Source: Dehalococcoidia bacterium
GTDB lineage: Bacteria; Chloroflexota; Dehalococcoidia; Lucifugimonadales; SHYT01
Assembly (NCBI GenBank): GCA_009693045.1
Contig: SHXZ01000008.1
Coordinates: 43,602 to 107,601 of the forward strand
Direction of reading: 5' to 3'
Length of the DNA stretch: 64,000 nt
The number at the start of each line of letters is the position of its first letter. Positions within the stretch are counted from its first letter, which is position 1. The notes beneath the pieces are model-generated. The model was not told the DNA's origin. It searched no databases and saw only the letters and a program-made list of their open reading frames with translations. Positions 16,756-25,002 of the stretch are shown here, one piece after another. Both the position numbers and the translations under genes were made by a program.

Positions 16756-18123
16756 TCACTTAGGTGACTTAGGGGCATCACCGTTCCGCGGGTGGCTGTA
16801 CCGGAACTTTTCCGACTTGACGAGCTTGTGGTAGGTGCCGAACCGCTCCTCGGGCTTGTCAGTTACCTGGTCCAGCGGCTCCATTGGGTCGTCGCCGGCT
16901 TCAAAGACGTGGCGCAGCTTGTACAGCGTGGAGCGCTCCGCAGGCACGCGGTCGGCCTCGCGGATGAGCTTGCGGAACTCCTGTGGACGGACGAGCTGGC
17001 CCCAGCCCGCTCCCGCGCTGGTGGAGATGCTCTCGTTGATCAGGGTGCCGCCAAGGTCGTTGACGCCCGCGTTCAGCAGCACCTGCGCCATGCGCGGACC
17101 CTCTTTGACCCACGACGACTGGAGGTTCGGTATCCAGTTGTTGAGCATGATACGCGAAACGGCGTGGACCTTGAGCACTTCGACGCCCGTGGGACCGGGG
17201 CGGATGCCCGGCACGGTCTTCTGCAGAAACATCGGCGCTTCCGTGTGGACGAAGCTCAGAGGGACGAACTCGGTGAAGCCGCCCGTGTCCTGCTGGATGC
17301 TGCGGATCAGCGCCAGGTGCTCCGCAACGTGGCGGCTGGTCTCCGCGTGGCCGAACATCACCGTTGACGTGGTGCGGATGCCGAGCGCGTGGGCGGTGGT
17401 GATGACCTCCACCCACTGCTTGACGGTGATGCGCCCCGGCGAGATGCGGTCGCGCATCTCCTGGTCCAGCACCTCGGCGGACGTGCCCGGCAAGCTGCCG
17501 ACGCCCGCGGCCTGAAGTTCCGTCAGGTATTCGCGGACGGTGCACTGCGAGCGGACGGCGCCGTACAGAACCTCCTCCGGCGAGAAGCCGTGGATGTGGA
17601 TGCCCGGAACCGCCTCCTTGATGGCGCGGCAGAGCTTGATGTACAGGTCGCCCTCCATCTTGGGCGGCAGGCCCGCCTGCACGCACACCTCGGTGGCGCC
17701 CAGGTCCCAGGCCTCGCGCACGCGGCGGAGAATCTCCTCCGTCGGCAGGAAGTAGCCCTCCTCCTGCCGGAAGTCGCGGCTGAAGGCGCAGAAGCCGCAG
17801 CCCTTGATGCAGACGTTGGTGAAGTTGACGTTCCGGTTCACCACGTACGTAACGACATCGCCGACGCGCTGGCGTCGCAGCGTGTCCGCGGCGAGCAGCG
17901 TGGCCATCATGTCCAGGCCGCTGGAGCCGAGCAGGGTCTCGCCGGCGGCGGCGGTGACGTCCTTGCCAGCCAGGGCGTCGTCAAGGACGCGCGCGACGAC
18001 GGGCGAGACGGCGCTCAGAAGCCGATCCAACCCACCGATTCCCTCTCCCCGGATGGGAGAGGACGAGGGTGAGGCTGAGACATCGCGCTGTATTGCAGTC
18101 TCCGATTTACGTAGCTGGGACAT
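16756..18123 (-). CDS. cofH: FO synthase subunit 2, 4-hydroxyphenyl transferase CofH
   Basis: The 455-residue radical SAM enzyme starts at ATG 18123 (a TTG lies at 18132), overlapping the cofG end by 17 bp. The cluster motif is CIKGCGFCAF (CxxxCxxC), preceded by NRNVNFTNV. Further marks are GATEVCVQAGLPP, HGFSPEEVLYG, LPGTSAEVL and the C-terminal NDLGGTLINESIS. It joins a tyrosine-derived hydroxybenzyl unit to 5-amino-6-ribitylaminouracil. Residues about 17-32 (SASPSSSPIRGEG) are encoded by a hairpin repeat at 18040-18076 and look like an in-frame insertion. CofH resembles MqnE/MqnC, but the cofG neighbour makes CofH the better call. Confidence 0.94.
   Translation of the reverse strand: MSQLRKSETAIQRDVSASPSSSPIRGEGIGGLDRLLSAVSPVVARVLDDALAGKDVTAAAGETLLGSSGLDMMATLLAADTLRRQRVGDVVTYVVNRNVNFTNVCIKGCGFCAFSRDFRQEEGYFLPTEEILRRVREAWDLGATEVCVQAGLPPKMEGDLYIKLCRAIKEAVPGIHIHGFSPEEVLYGAVRSQCTVREYLTELQAAGVGSLPGTSAEVLDQEMRDRISPGRITVKQWVEVITTAHALGIRTTSTVMFGHAETSRHVAEHLALIRSIQQDTGGFTEFVPLSFVHTEAPMFLQKTVPGIRPGPTGVEVLKVHAVSRIMLNNWIPNLQSSWVKEGPRMAQVLLNAGVNDLGGTLINESISTSAGAGWGQLVRPQEFRKLIREADRVPAERSTLYKLRHVFEAGDDPMEPLDQVTDKPEERFGTYHKLVKSEKFRYSHPRNGDAPKSPK
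18040..18076. repeat. Hairpin-type repeat inside the cofH coding sequence
   Basis: CCCTCTCCCCGGATGGGAGA followed by GGACGAGGGTGAG resembles the intergenic hairpin repeats of this window but lies within the 5' end of cofH, keeping the frame open. It encodes a Ser/Pro/Gly-rich stretch outside the conserved enzyme core. Confidence 0.7.
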
Positions 18124-19366
18124 ACCGTTCAATCCCTTCTTTCACATAGCCGTCCTCGCCGGCGACGGCCAACACACGCGGCGCAACCGCATCCGCCAGC
18201 CAGCCTTGCTCTGCAATGTAGCTGGGGTACACAGGCAGGCGCGGCACGAGCTCAAAGCCCTCTGCCCGGGTGCGGCGAGCGAGGTCGGTGAGGTGCGGCC
18301 ACGGCGCCTCCGGGTTTACGAAGTCGGGCGTCAGGGGCGAAACGCCGCCCCAGTCGTTCAGCCCCGCGTGCAGGTAGAGGGGGAAATCGCGGGGCGTGAG
18401 GTTTGGCGGCGCCTGGATGTTGGCGTCCTTGCCCAGCGCCAGGCGAGTTACCGCCAGGGTCCTCACCATGTCCACGCTGCCCGGCTCGCCGCGGCCCCAC
18501 ATGGCGGTCTGGGGCTTGGCGCGGAAGTTCTGGACGATGACCTCCTGGATTTGGCCGTGCTGGTCGTGGAGCCGCTTGATGGCGAAGAGCGACGCCACAC
18601 GGTCTTCCAACGTCTCGCCGATGCCGATGAGGATTCCGGTGGTGAAGGGCGCTTTGAGCTTGCCCGCGTTCTCCAACGTCTTGAGGCGCACGGCGGGCCG
18701 CTTGCTGGGCGCGAACTCGTGCGGGCCGCCCGGCGCGTACAGCAGCGGGCTGATGTTCTCCAGCATGATGCCCATGGACGCGCTCACCTCGCGGAGCGAG
18801 GCCATTTCGCGGTTGCTCATGGTGCCGGGATTGAGGTGCGGCAAGAGGGTAGTCTCTTCAAGCACCAGGGCGCTCACGTCATGCAGATATTCCAACGTCG
18901 TGCGGTAGCCGCGGTGCGCGAGCCAGTCCCTGGCCTCGGGGTAGCGCTGTTCGGGGCGCTCGCCCAGCGTGAAGAGGGCCTCGGTACAGCCGAGGCGCTC
19001 GCCTGCGCGGGCGACCCCCAGCACCTCCTCCGGCGTCATGAAGAGGCGGGCGGCCTTGCCGGGCTCCTGGCGGAAGGTGCAGTAGCCGCAGATGTCGCGG
19101 CAGAGCTGTGTGAGCGGGATGAACACCTTGGGCGAGAAGCTGACGCGGTGGCCTTTTCCCTGGTCACGGAGCGCCGAAGCCGCCTTGCAGATGGCGGGGA
19201 GGTCTGTGAGCGGCGCGCGCATCAGCTCGCAGCCCTCAGCCTCAGCGAGCGCGCTGCCGCCAGCGAGCCGCTCCAGGATGGCCGCTACGGCAGGCGTTGC
19301 TTCGGCGGAGGTGGGCGCTTTGAGCAGCCAGGCTAGCTCTGGTTGGGCTTTCACGGTTGGGGACAC
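18107..19366 (-). CDS. cofG: FO synthase subunit 1 CofG
   Basis: The 419-residue radical SAM enzyme starts at GTG 19366 behind AGGG. FIPLTQLCRDICGYCTF holds the CxxxCxxC cluster ligands, followed by GCTEALFTLGERPE, HLNPGTMS, TGILIGIGET and SGG-type substrate contacts (APPNLTP, NDWGGVSPLTPDF). It closes the deazaflavin ring to form FO (7,8-didemethyl-8-hydroxy-5-deazariboflavin) with CofH. In many Actinobacteria both are fused as FbiC; here they are separate but overlapping. Confidence 0.96.
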   Translation of the reverse strand: MSPTVKAQPELAWLLKAPTSAEATPAVAAILERLAGGSALAEAEGCELMRAPLTDLPAICKAASALRDQGKGHRVSFSPKVFIPLTQLCRDICGYCTFRQEPGKAARLFMTPEEVLGVARAGERLGCTEALFTLGERPEQRYPEARDWLAHRGYRTTLEYLHDVSALVLEETTLLPHLNPGTMSNREMASLREVSASMGIMLENISPLLYAPGGPHEFAPSKRPAVRLKTLENAGKLKAPFTTGILIGIGETLEDRVASLFAIKRLHDQHGQIQEVIVQNFRAKPQTAMWGRGEPGSVDMVRTLAVTRLALGKDANIQAPPNLTPRDFPLYLHAGLNDWGGVSPLTPDFVNPEAPWPHLTDLARRTRAEGFELVPRLPVYPSYIAEQGWLADAVAPRVLAVAGEDGYVKEGIERYVPAT

Positions 19367-19553
19367 GTAACCCTCTTGTGGAGTTCCTACTCAGTAAGGG
19401 TGGGATTATGGTCATTGTATCGCGCGCCGTACGGCCATCACAACAAGGTCTTTCTCTTCTCGCCGCCATGCGCGTAATCGGGATCAGAAACAGGAGGAAC
19501 CCGCCACGACAAGACGAGGTTGACGCACGCATCCCCGACGCCTAGACTGGCGC

Positions 19554-19925
19554 ATGATGGCCGTCGGCACAGTGTTCTGCGAGGGAAGCGTGGAGAAGGG
19601 TCTGCTGGGCTTTCTGCTCAAGGCTGCGGAGCGATTTGCCCGGCTCAGGAGAGAGCGGTGGTTCCGGTGGTGGAGCTTCGCCGCGATGGCTGGCTTTGTC
19701 CTGGTGTTGCTGTTCACGGACAAGGCTGAGCTTACGACGTCCAGCTGGGGCGTGCTGGCGGCGACGCTGCTCGTCGTGGGCTTTCCGTGGCTGGTTGGTG
19801 TGCTCGTTGACGCCTTGATCACGGGCATCGTCGTCATCCTGTCCAGCGCCATGGTCGTCCGGTGGCTGGCGCGCTTGGGCCTCAGGAAACGCGGCGTTGG
19901 CAGTGGCTCGCAGGGACCGGCTTGA
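19554..19925 (+). CDS. Hypothetical small membrane protein upstream of HAD and mutL
   Basis: The 123-residue protein starts at ATG 19554 (another ATG at 19557). An amphipathic basic N-terminus (AAERFARLRRERWFRWW) precedes hydrophobic segments at about residues 42-58, 67-85 and 88-103. Its stop overlaps the TTG start of the next gene (TTGA), indicating coupled translation with the HAD protein and then mutL. I recognise no family. Confidence 0.65.
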   Translation: MMAVGTVFCEGSVEKGLLGFLLKAAERFARLRRERWFRWWSFAAMAGFVLVLLFTDKAELTTSSWGVLAATLLVVGFPWLVGVLVDALITGIVVILSSAMVVRWLARLGLRKRGVGSGSQGPA

Positions 19926-20371
19926 ACATCTTCTTTGACGTGGACTACACCATCATCTCCTACGACGGCACGCTCCGTCCCGGCGTCAAGGAGGTGTTCG
20001 AGCAGCTCAAGCAGGACGGCCTGGACATTTACGTGTGGTCGGGGATGGGGATACGCTGGAACGTGGTGCGCACGCACGGGCTGGCGCCGTTCGTTAGCGG
20101 GGTGTACGAGAAGCCGATCCAGAACTACGTGGAAGCGGTGAACGCCATGCTGACGCGGCAGGAGCTGCCCGTGCGCCCTGAGTTTGTGGTGGACGACTAC
20201 CCGGAGATCGTCACCGCCCTGGGTGGGATGGCCATCAGGCCGTTCTGGGCGGTGGACATGCGCGATCGGGAGATGGAGCGGGTGTACCGCATCGTGTGCG
20301 ACTACCGCCGAACGGGCACGTCCAGCGACACGGCGTTCCGCCCGCCGCCGAGCGACCACAGCGCGCCATGA
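19922..20371 (+). CDS. HAD-superfamily phosphatase-like protein
   Basis: The 149-residue protein starts at TTG 19922, overlapping the previous stop, and ends overlapping the mutL ATG. FFDVDYTIISYDGTLRPGV has the HAD motif I DxDxT, VWSGMGIRW gives the motif II Ser/Thr region, and PEFVVDDYPEIVTALGG gives the motif IV acidic pair. The cap domain is minimal. HAD proteins are phosphohydrolases of varied substrates. Its lockstep overlap with mutL suggests co-expression, but no shared function is known to me. Confidence 0.8.
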   Translation: MNIFFDVDYTIISYDGTLRPGVKEVFEQLKQDGLDIYVWSGMGIRWNVVRTHGLAPFVSGVYEKPIQNYVEAVNAMLTRQELPVRPEFVVDDYPEIVTALGGMAIRPFWAVDMRDREMERVYRIVCDYRRTGTSSDTAFRPPPSDHSAP

Positions 20372-22224
20372 GTCCCATTAGAGTCCTGCCCCGCCAACTT
20401 GCGGCCCGCATCGCTGCCGGCGAGGTCGTGGAACGCCCCGCGTCCGCGGTCAAAGAGCTGGTGGAGAACGCGCTGGACGCCGGCGCCACGCGGGTCTCGG
20501 TGGAGCTGTCCGGCGGGGGCCTCGCCCTCATCCGCGTGACGGACAACGGTCGCGGGATACCCCACGCCGACACCGCGTTCCTCTTCCAGCGCCACGCCAC
20601 CAGCAAGCTTGACCCGTCGGACTCGCTGGAGAGCATCGCGACCCTTGGGTTCCGCGGCGAGGCGCTGTACTCCATCGCGTCGGTCGCGGAGGTGGCGATT
20701 CTCACACGCGCGTTGGGCGAAGAGTCCGGGACCTCTGTGGAGCCGCGCGTGCACATTGCTGGGGACTCGTTGCTGAGGGAGCCTCGCGGTGCGCCGCAGG
20801 GGACGACGGTCACGGTCCGGCGCCTCTTCGCCGCCGTGCCCGCGCGACGCAAGTTCATGCGCTCCCCGCAGGCCGAAGCCTCCCGCGTGCAGACGCTGCT
20901 GGCGCTGTACGCCCTCGCGTTCCCAGAGGTGGCGTTCTCCCTGACCCACGACGAGCGCGAGATGCTGGCGACGTCGGGGACCGGCGACCTGCGGGAGGCG
21001 TTCAGGGCAGTGTACGGCGCGGAGATGGCTACCAGCATGCTCGCGGTCCACTGGCCCGAGCTGCAGCGGCCAACGCCGGACGGCTCTGTCGCCGTGCAGG
21101 GCCTCGCCAGCCCGCCGGAAGTGAACCGCGCCAACCGGAGCTACATCACCATGCTGGTGAACAGGCGTCCCGTGCAGAGCCGTTCCCTGGTGGCCGCCGT
21201 TGAGCAAGCCTACGTGGGGATGTTGCCTCAGGGACGGCACCCAATCGCCGTGTTGAATGTGCTGGCGCCCTACGGCGACGTGGATGTGAACGTGCACCCG
21301 GCCAAGTCGGAGGTGCGCTTCCGGGACGAGAGTGCGGCGTTCAGCGCGGTGCAGCGGGCCGTCCGGGCGGCGCTTACGGCGGGCGCGCCGGCGCCAAGCG
21401 TGTCGGCGGGGCTGTCACCGATGCCCGCATTGCCCGTCGCGACGGAGGATCGCGAGCTTTTCGCAGCCCTGGACGGCCCCGACCCAGCACGGGGCGAAAA
21501 CGGTCTTGGGGTTCCTGGCGCCACACGCGCAGGCGGCGAATCGGCGGCGCGTGGGTTAAGGCCGCCCACGCGGTGGGACAGACAAGCCTACGGAAAGTCT
21601 GACCAGCCAGTCTCTAACCCCACGGCCAGCCCCCCGTTGCTGCCGCGCGAGGCCTTCCCGCTGCTCAACGTGCTCGGGCAGACCCAGAACACGTACATCG
21701 TGGCGGAAGGCCCCGGCGGGATTTACCTGGTTGACCAGCACGCTGCGCACGAGCGGGTGCATTACGAGCGGCTGCGCGAGGCCGTTCTGCGCGACGCCGT
21801 GGAAACGCAGGCGTTGCTTGGGCCGGAGCCTGTGGAGCTTTCCCCGCAGCAACTTGCCGTCGTGGAGCAACTGGGGGAACTGCTCGCGCGGTACGGCTGG
21901 CGGCTTGACGACTTTGGGGCGCAGACCAGGCTCGTCCGGGCGATGCCCGCGCTGCTGGTCAAGAGGGGCGCGACGAGGGCGCTACGGGACCTGCTTGACG
22001 CCGCCGCCTCGGAAACGGCGATGCCGACTTGGGAGGAGAAGCTCGCGGCGACGCTGGCGTGCCACGGATCGGTCAGGGCTGGACAGACGCTCACGAACGC
22101 TGAGATGACCGAGCTGCTCTCTATGCTGAACGGCTGCCGCGACCCGAACACCTGCCCCCACGGCAGGCCGACCATGGTGCACCTGAGCGCCGCTCAACTG
22201 GAACGCGAGTTCAAGCGTCGGTGA
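20368..22224 (+). CDS. mutL: DNA mismatch repair protein MutL
   Basis: The 618-residue protein starts at ATG 20368 (ATGA overlap with the HAD gene). The GHKL ATPase has IAAGEVVERPASAVKELVEN, VTDNGRGI and TLGFRGEALYSI; NVHPAKSEVRF follows near residue 310. A Pro/Ala-rich linker covers about 345-425. The C-terminal domain carries the endonuclease metal motif VDQHAAHERVHYE, then LACHGSVRAGQ and DPNTCPHGRPT. So this is a nicking MutL, as expected of organisms without MutH. mutS is not in the window. Confidence 0.97.
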   Translation: MSPIRVLPRQLAARIAAGEVVERPASAVKELVENALDAGATRVSVELSGGGLALIRVTDNGRGIPHADTAFLFQRHATSKLDPSDSLESIATLGFRGEALYSIASVAEVAILTRALGEESGTSVEPRVHIAGDSLLREPRGAPQGTTVTVRRLFAAVPARRKFMRSPQAEASRVQTLLALYALAFPEVAFSLTHDEREMLATSGTGDLREAFRAVYGAEMATSMLAVHWPELQRPTPDGSVAVQGLASPPEVNRANRSYITMLVNRRPVQSRSLVAAVEQAYVGMLPQGRHPIAVLNVLAPYGDVDVNVHPAKSEVRFRDESAAFSAVQRAVRAALTAGAPAPSVSAGLSPMPALPVATEDRELFAALDGPDPARGENGLGVPGATRAGGESAARGLRPPTRWDRQAYGKSDQPVSNPTASPPLLPREAFPLLNVLGQTQNTYIVAEGPGGIYLVDQHAAHERVHYERLREAVLRDAVETQALLGPEPVELSPQQLAVVEQLGELLARYGWRLDDFGAQTRLVRAMPALLVKRGATRALRDLLDAAASETAMPTWEEKLAATLACHGSVRAGQTLTNAEMTELLSMLNGCRDPNTCPHGRPTMVHLSAAQLEREFKRR

Positions 22225-22236
22225 CCGGAGACATTG

Positions 22237-22680
22237 CTACGATTTCGCCAGCCAAACGCGAAGGTGCTCCGCGTGCTCCTGGTAGTGGTGGGCCATGCAG
22301 CCCATGACCTGCTTTTCCACGTCGGGGTGCTGCAACGCCTCGGCAGGCAGGCCGCGAAGATACGCCACCGCCTGCTCGTGGTTCTTCACGAAGAGGTCCT
22401 GGACCGCCTTCGTAGTGAGCTTGCGCTGGAGTTGCACCTCGCGCTCGTTGAAGTCGGACGGCGAGGCGTTGGGCTTGGCGCCAACCACGAGCTTCCGCAC
22501 GCGGCTGACTGACTCTTCGTCCCACGTGGCGATGTGGCCGAGCACGTCTCGGACCGCCCAAGTCCCCTCCGTGCCCGGTTGCTCAAGCTTTGCGGCGGGA
22601 ATGGCCTCAACTACCTTGCGCAAAGCGGCGCGGGCGTCCTGGATCTGCTTTAAGATGTCCGCCTTGGTCTTGGTTGTCAT
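22237..22680 (-). CDS. DinB/ClbS-like four-helix bundle protein
   Basis: The 147-residue protein starts at ATG 22680 behind GGAGGT. It resembles the DinB superfamily: ILKQIQDARAALRKVVEAIP in helix 1, the GTWAVRDVLGHIATWDEE segment with the first conserved His, and MAHHYQEHAEHLRVWL at the C-terminus with the remaining His ligands. Such proteins bind a divalent metal, and some are thiol-dependent transferases or protectants. It is convergent with mutL, with a 12-bp gap. The substrate is unknown. Confidence 0.85.
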   Translation of the reverse strand: MTTKTKADILKQIQDARAALRKVVEAIPAAKLEQPGTEGTWAVRDVLGHIATWDEESVSRVRKLVVGAKPNASPSDFNEREVQLQRKLTTKAVQDLFVKNHEQAVAYLRGLPAEALQHPDVEKQVMGCMAHHYQEHAEHLRVWLAKS

Positions 22681-22866
22681 CACCGCACCTCCAACGAGCT
22701 TTGCCACGGCACTGTACCAGCAAGCGACCCCAGCTTAGCACGTGGCGCTACGACGAGCGAGAGCGTCACGCTTAGTAGCACTACTTCTTTTGTCATGGCG
22801 TTTTCTTTTAGAGGGTGTGGGGAAACGCCCTTAAGCCCTTGGAGGGCAGAGCGTTAGCTTCAGAAA

Positions 22867-22899
22867 CCTTTCCCTTCCCCTTGAGGGGGAAGGGAAAGG
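22867..22899. repeat. C-run/G-run hairpin
   Basis: The 14-bp arms CCTTTCCCTTCCCC and GGGGAAGGGAAAGG flank a TTGAG loop. It lies in the gene-poor 22681-23232 stretch, next to MITE-like copy C. Confidence 0.7.
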
Positions 22900-22951
22900 A
22901 TGGGGGTGAAACGCGTCTTCCCCAGCCACATCACAGTTTTGTTAGGCGCTC

Positions 22952-23146
22952 TTATACCAACTCTACGTGAAGATGGCAGTAATCGCGCCGTGCCAACCTC
23001 CTGCTGTCATTCCGAGCGCAGCGAGGAATCTCTCCAGATATGTGGGCGGGCGACGGTACGTGGGGAGATTCCTCGGTCGTCCTTCTGCGGAAGGACTCCT
23101 CGGAATGACAAGGTGATTGCGCCACTTTCAAGCAGAACTGGTATTA
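22952..23146. repeat. MITE-like inverted-repeat element, copy C
   Basis: The left end reads TTATACCAACTCT and the right end, reverse-complemented, TAATACCAGTTCTGCTTGA followed by AAGTGGCG, the same ends as copies A and B. The interior has a nested inverted pair, CATTCCGAGCGCAGCGAGGA near 23008 and TCCTCGGAATGA near 23100, plus GGAATCTCTCC/GGGGAGATTCC. Confidence 0.8.
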
Positions 23147-23232
23147 GCACGAGCCCCAAAGACACGTCCGGCGTACTTGGTGCATTATGTTACTCAAGCA
23201 CCGTTGAAAGGCAGCCATCCGGGAGGACTGCT

Positions 23233-23862
23233 TTGTCAAGTCAGGAAAGAGCCACGCTCCTCATCGCGACCACCAACCCGGCGAAACAGGCCAGGCTCCG
23301 GGAGCTGGTCGAGGGCTTGCCTGCGGCGGTGCGGACGCCCGACGAGCTTGGCCTGCGCCTTGACGTGGCCGAGGATGGCGGCACGCACCAGGAAAACGCC
23401 CTGCTCAAGGCTGTGGGCTGGTCGCGGCACGCACGCTGCTTTGCCTTGGTCAGCGATGGCGGGCTGCTGCTGCCCGGACTCGGCGCGAGGTGGGACAGCC
23501 TGCGGACGCAGCGGTTCGCAGGGCCTGACGCGGACGACCGAGGACGCGCCGCCGCGTTGCTGGCGCTGACGTCGGGGCTGGAGGGCGAAGCGAGGCGCGC
23601 GTCGTGGGTGGAGGCCGTTGCGCTGGCGGTCAACGGGACGCCTTTGGCCGCGTGGGAGCTGCGCGGCGGCGACGGCGTCATCGCCACCTCGCTCGGCGCG
23701 GCGGCCATAGAGCGGGGGTTCTGGGTCGCCAGCCTCTGGTCCTTCCCTTCGCTCGGCAAGACGTACCGCGAGGCGAGCCGATCGGAGCTGGCGCGGGTCG
23801 GCGAGCCGTGGAGCCGCTTCAAAGCGCTTGTGCGCGCCGGCCTGTTTCGTTATGTAAGCTGA
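23233..23862 (+). CDS. Divergent ITPase-like (RdgB/HAM1 family) protein
   Basis: I read a 209-residue protein from TTG 23233, preceded at good spacing by GGGAGG (23221-23226). LLIATTNPAKQARLRELVEG resembles the RdgB opening, and HQENALLKAVGWSRH plus ALVSDGGLLLPGLGARWDS match the substrate region, including an SDGG in place of the usual DDSG. The later family motifs FGYDP and SHR are not evident; RGFWVASLWSFPSLGKTY and WSRFKAL occupy those places. It may be a house-cleaning NTP pyrophosphatase with altered specificity or a degenerate relative. It is convergent with mutY. Confidence 0.75.
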   Translation: MSSQERATLLIATTNPAKQARLRELVEGLPAAVRTPDELGLRLDVAEDGGTHQENALLKAVGWSRHARCFALVSDGGLLLPGLGARWDSLRTQRFAGPDADDRGRAAALLALTSGLEGEARRASWVEAVALAVNGTPLAAWELRGGDGVIATSLGAAAIERGFWVASLWSFPSLGKTYREASRSELARVGEPWSRFKALVRAGLFRYVS

Positions 23863-23892
23863 TGTCCACCAAGCCAGGGATCGCTCTGGTGG

Positions 23893-23920
23893 AATACCAG
23901 TTCTGCTTAGAACTAGTATT
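23893..23920. repeat. Minimal palindrome made of MITE-like ends
   Basis: AATACCAGTTCT and AGAACTAGTATT arms with one mismatch and a 4-base loop match the outer ends of copies A-C but lack the interior. It sits between the convergent ITPase-like and mutY genes, where it could act as a terminator. Confidence 0.65.
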
Positions 23921-24884
23921 ACGCCCTCGGCAAGCGCACGATTGACGCGCCCGTGGCTTCGCTGTCTCCAGTCCACGGGACCGTCTGCAACTCCACCAGC
24001 CCGTCTCGAACAAGCTCCTCCACGAGACCTGCCAGCCAAGGCAGGTCGCTCTCTGTGAAGCCCGGCTTCACCGCGCGTCCCAGGGCGCTCAGTCTGAGGA
24101 CGCCGCCCGGACCGGCGTCGCGAAGGGCTTGAACGACGCGGCCACGGAAGTAGCGCCTGGAGCCGATGAAAGGTTTTGCGTTCACTCGATAGGCGCCGCG
24201 GGACTCGGCCAGCCGTGACTTCGGGGAGAGGAACGTCGGGGTGGCGGTGCACACCATGCGCAGCGGGCATTCCCGGCAGGCTGGATTACGGGCAGTGCAC
24301 ACCGTCGCTCCGAGGTCCATGAGCGCCAAGTGCCAGTCGCGCGCGCTGTCACGGGGCAGCAGACGCTGCGCCGCGTCGTGGATGGTTCGCGCGGCTACGG
24401 CCCCGTCGCCAACCACCACTCGTCCGACGACGCGCCGCACGTTGGTGTCAACCACCACCACCGGCTGGTCAAACGCAAAACAGGCCATGGCGGCAGCCGA
24501 ATACTCTCCGATGCCCGGGAGCGCCCTGAGCGCCGCCAGATCCTTTGGCGCCTCGCCGCCGTGCCGCTCCACGATCGCCTGTGCGGCGCGGTGCAGCCGG
24601 ACGGCGCGGAGGTTGTACCCGAGCGGCGCCCACGCACGTATCACCTCGCCGACGGGAGCCTCCGCGAGGTCGCGGACGGTCGGGAAACGCTTGCGGAACT
24701 CCTCGTACTTGGGCAGCACCCTCGAGACCTGCGTCTGCTGCAGCATCACCTCGGAGACGAGCACCAGGTACGGGTCGCGAGTGCGCCGCCACGGCATGTC
24801 GCGCTGGTGCACGGCGAACCAGGCCAGCAGCGCTGCCTGGACTTGCGCAACTCGGGCAGCGGTCAACGCGATCCCTGCCGTCAA
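23919..24884 (-). CDS. mutY: A/G-specific adenine glycosylase MutY
   Basis: The 321-residue protein starts at TTG 24884 behind AGGAG. Family marks are WFAVHQRDMPWRRTRDPY, SEVMLQQTQVSRVLPKYEEF (catalytic Glu), the HhH LRALPGIGEYSAAAM, the catalytic Asp segment VVVVDTNVRRVVGR, and the Fe-S ligands CTARNPACRECPLRMVC (C-x6-C-x2-C-x5-C). It removes A mispaired with 8-oxoG. The C-terminal 90 residues do not look like the usual NUDIX-related recognition domain, so this is a short-form enzyme. It is divergent from the selenoprotein candidate. Confidence 0.94.
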   Translation of the reverse strand: MTAGIALTAARVAQVQAALLAWFAVHQRDMPWRRTRDPYLVLVSEVMLQQTQVSRVLPKYEEFRKRFPTVRDLAEAPVGEVIRAWAPLGYNLRAVRLHRAAQAIVERHGGEAPKDLAALRALPGIGEYSAAAMACFAFDQPVVVVDTNVRRVVGRVVVGDGAVAARTIHDAAQRLLPRDSARDWHLALMDLGATVCTARNPACRECPLRMVCTATPTFLSPKSRLAESRGAYRVNAKPFIGSRRYFRGRVVQALRDAGPGGVLRLSALGRAVKPGFTESDLPWLAGLVEELVRDGLVELQTVPWTGDSEATGASIVRLPRA

Positions 24885-25002
24885 GGGACTCCTCCTCGCA
24901 CAGATTGGCGGCGCAGAGGATTCATGGTACTATCGGCGCCAGCGCTGCAGGGCGCCGATACCCGTGGGCGTGCAGCGCCACGCCTAGGAACAGGAGAGCC
25001 GG

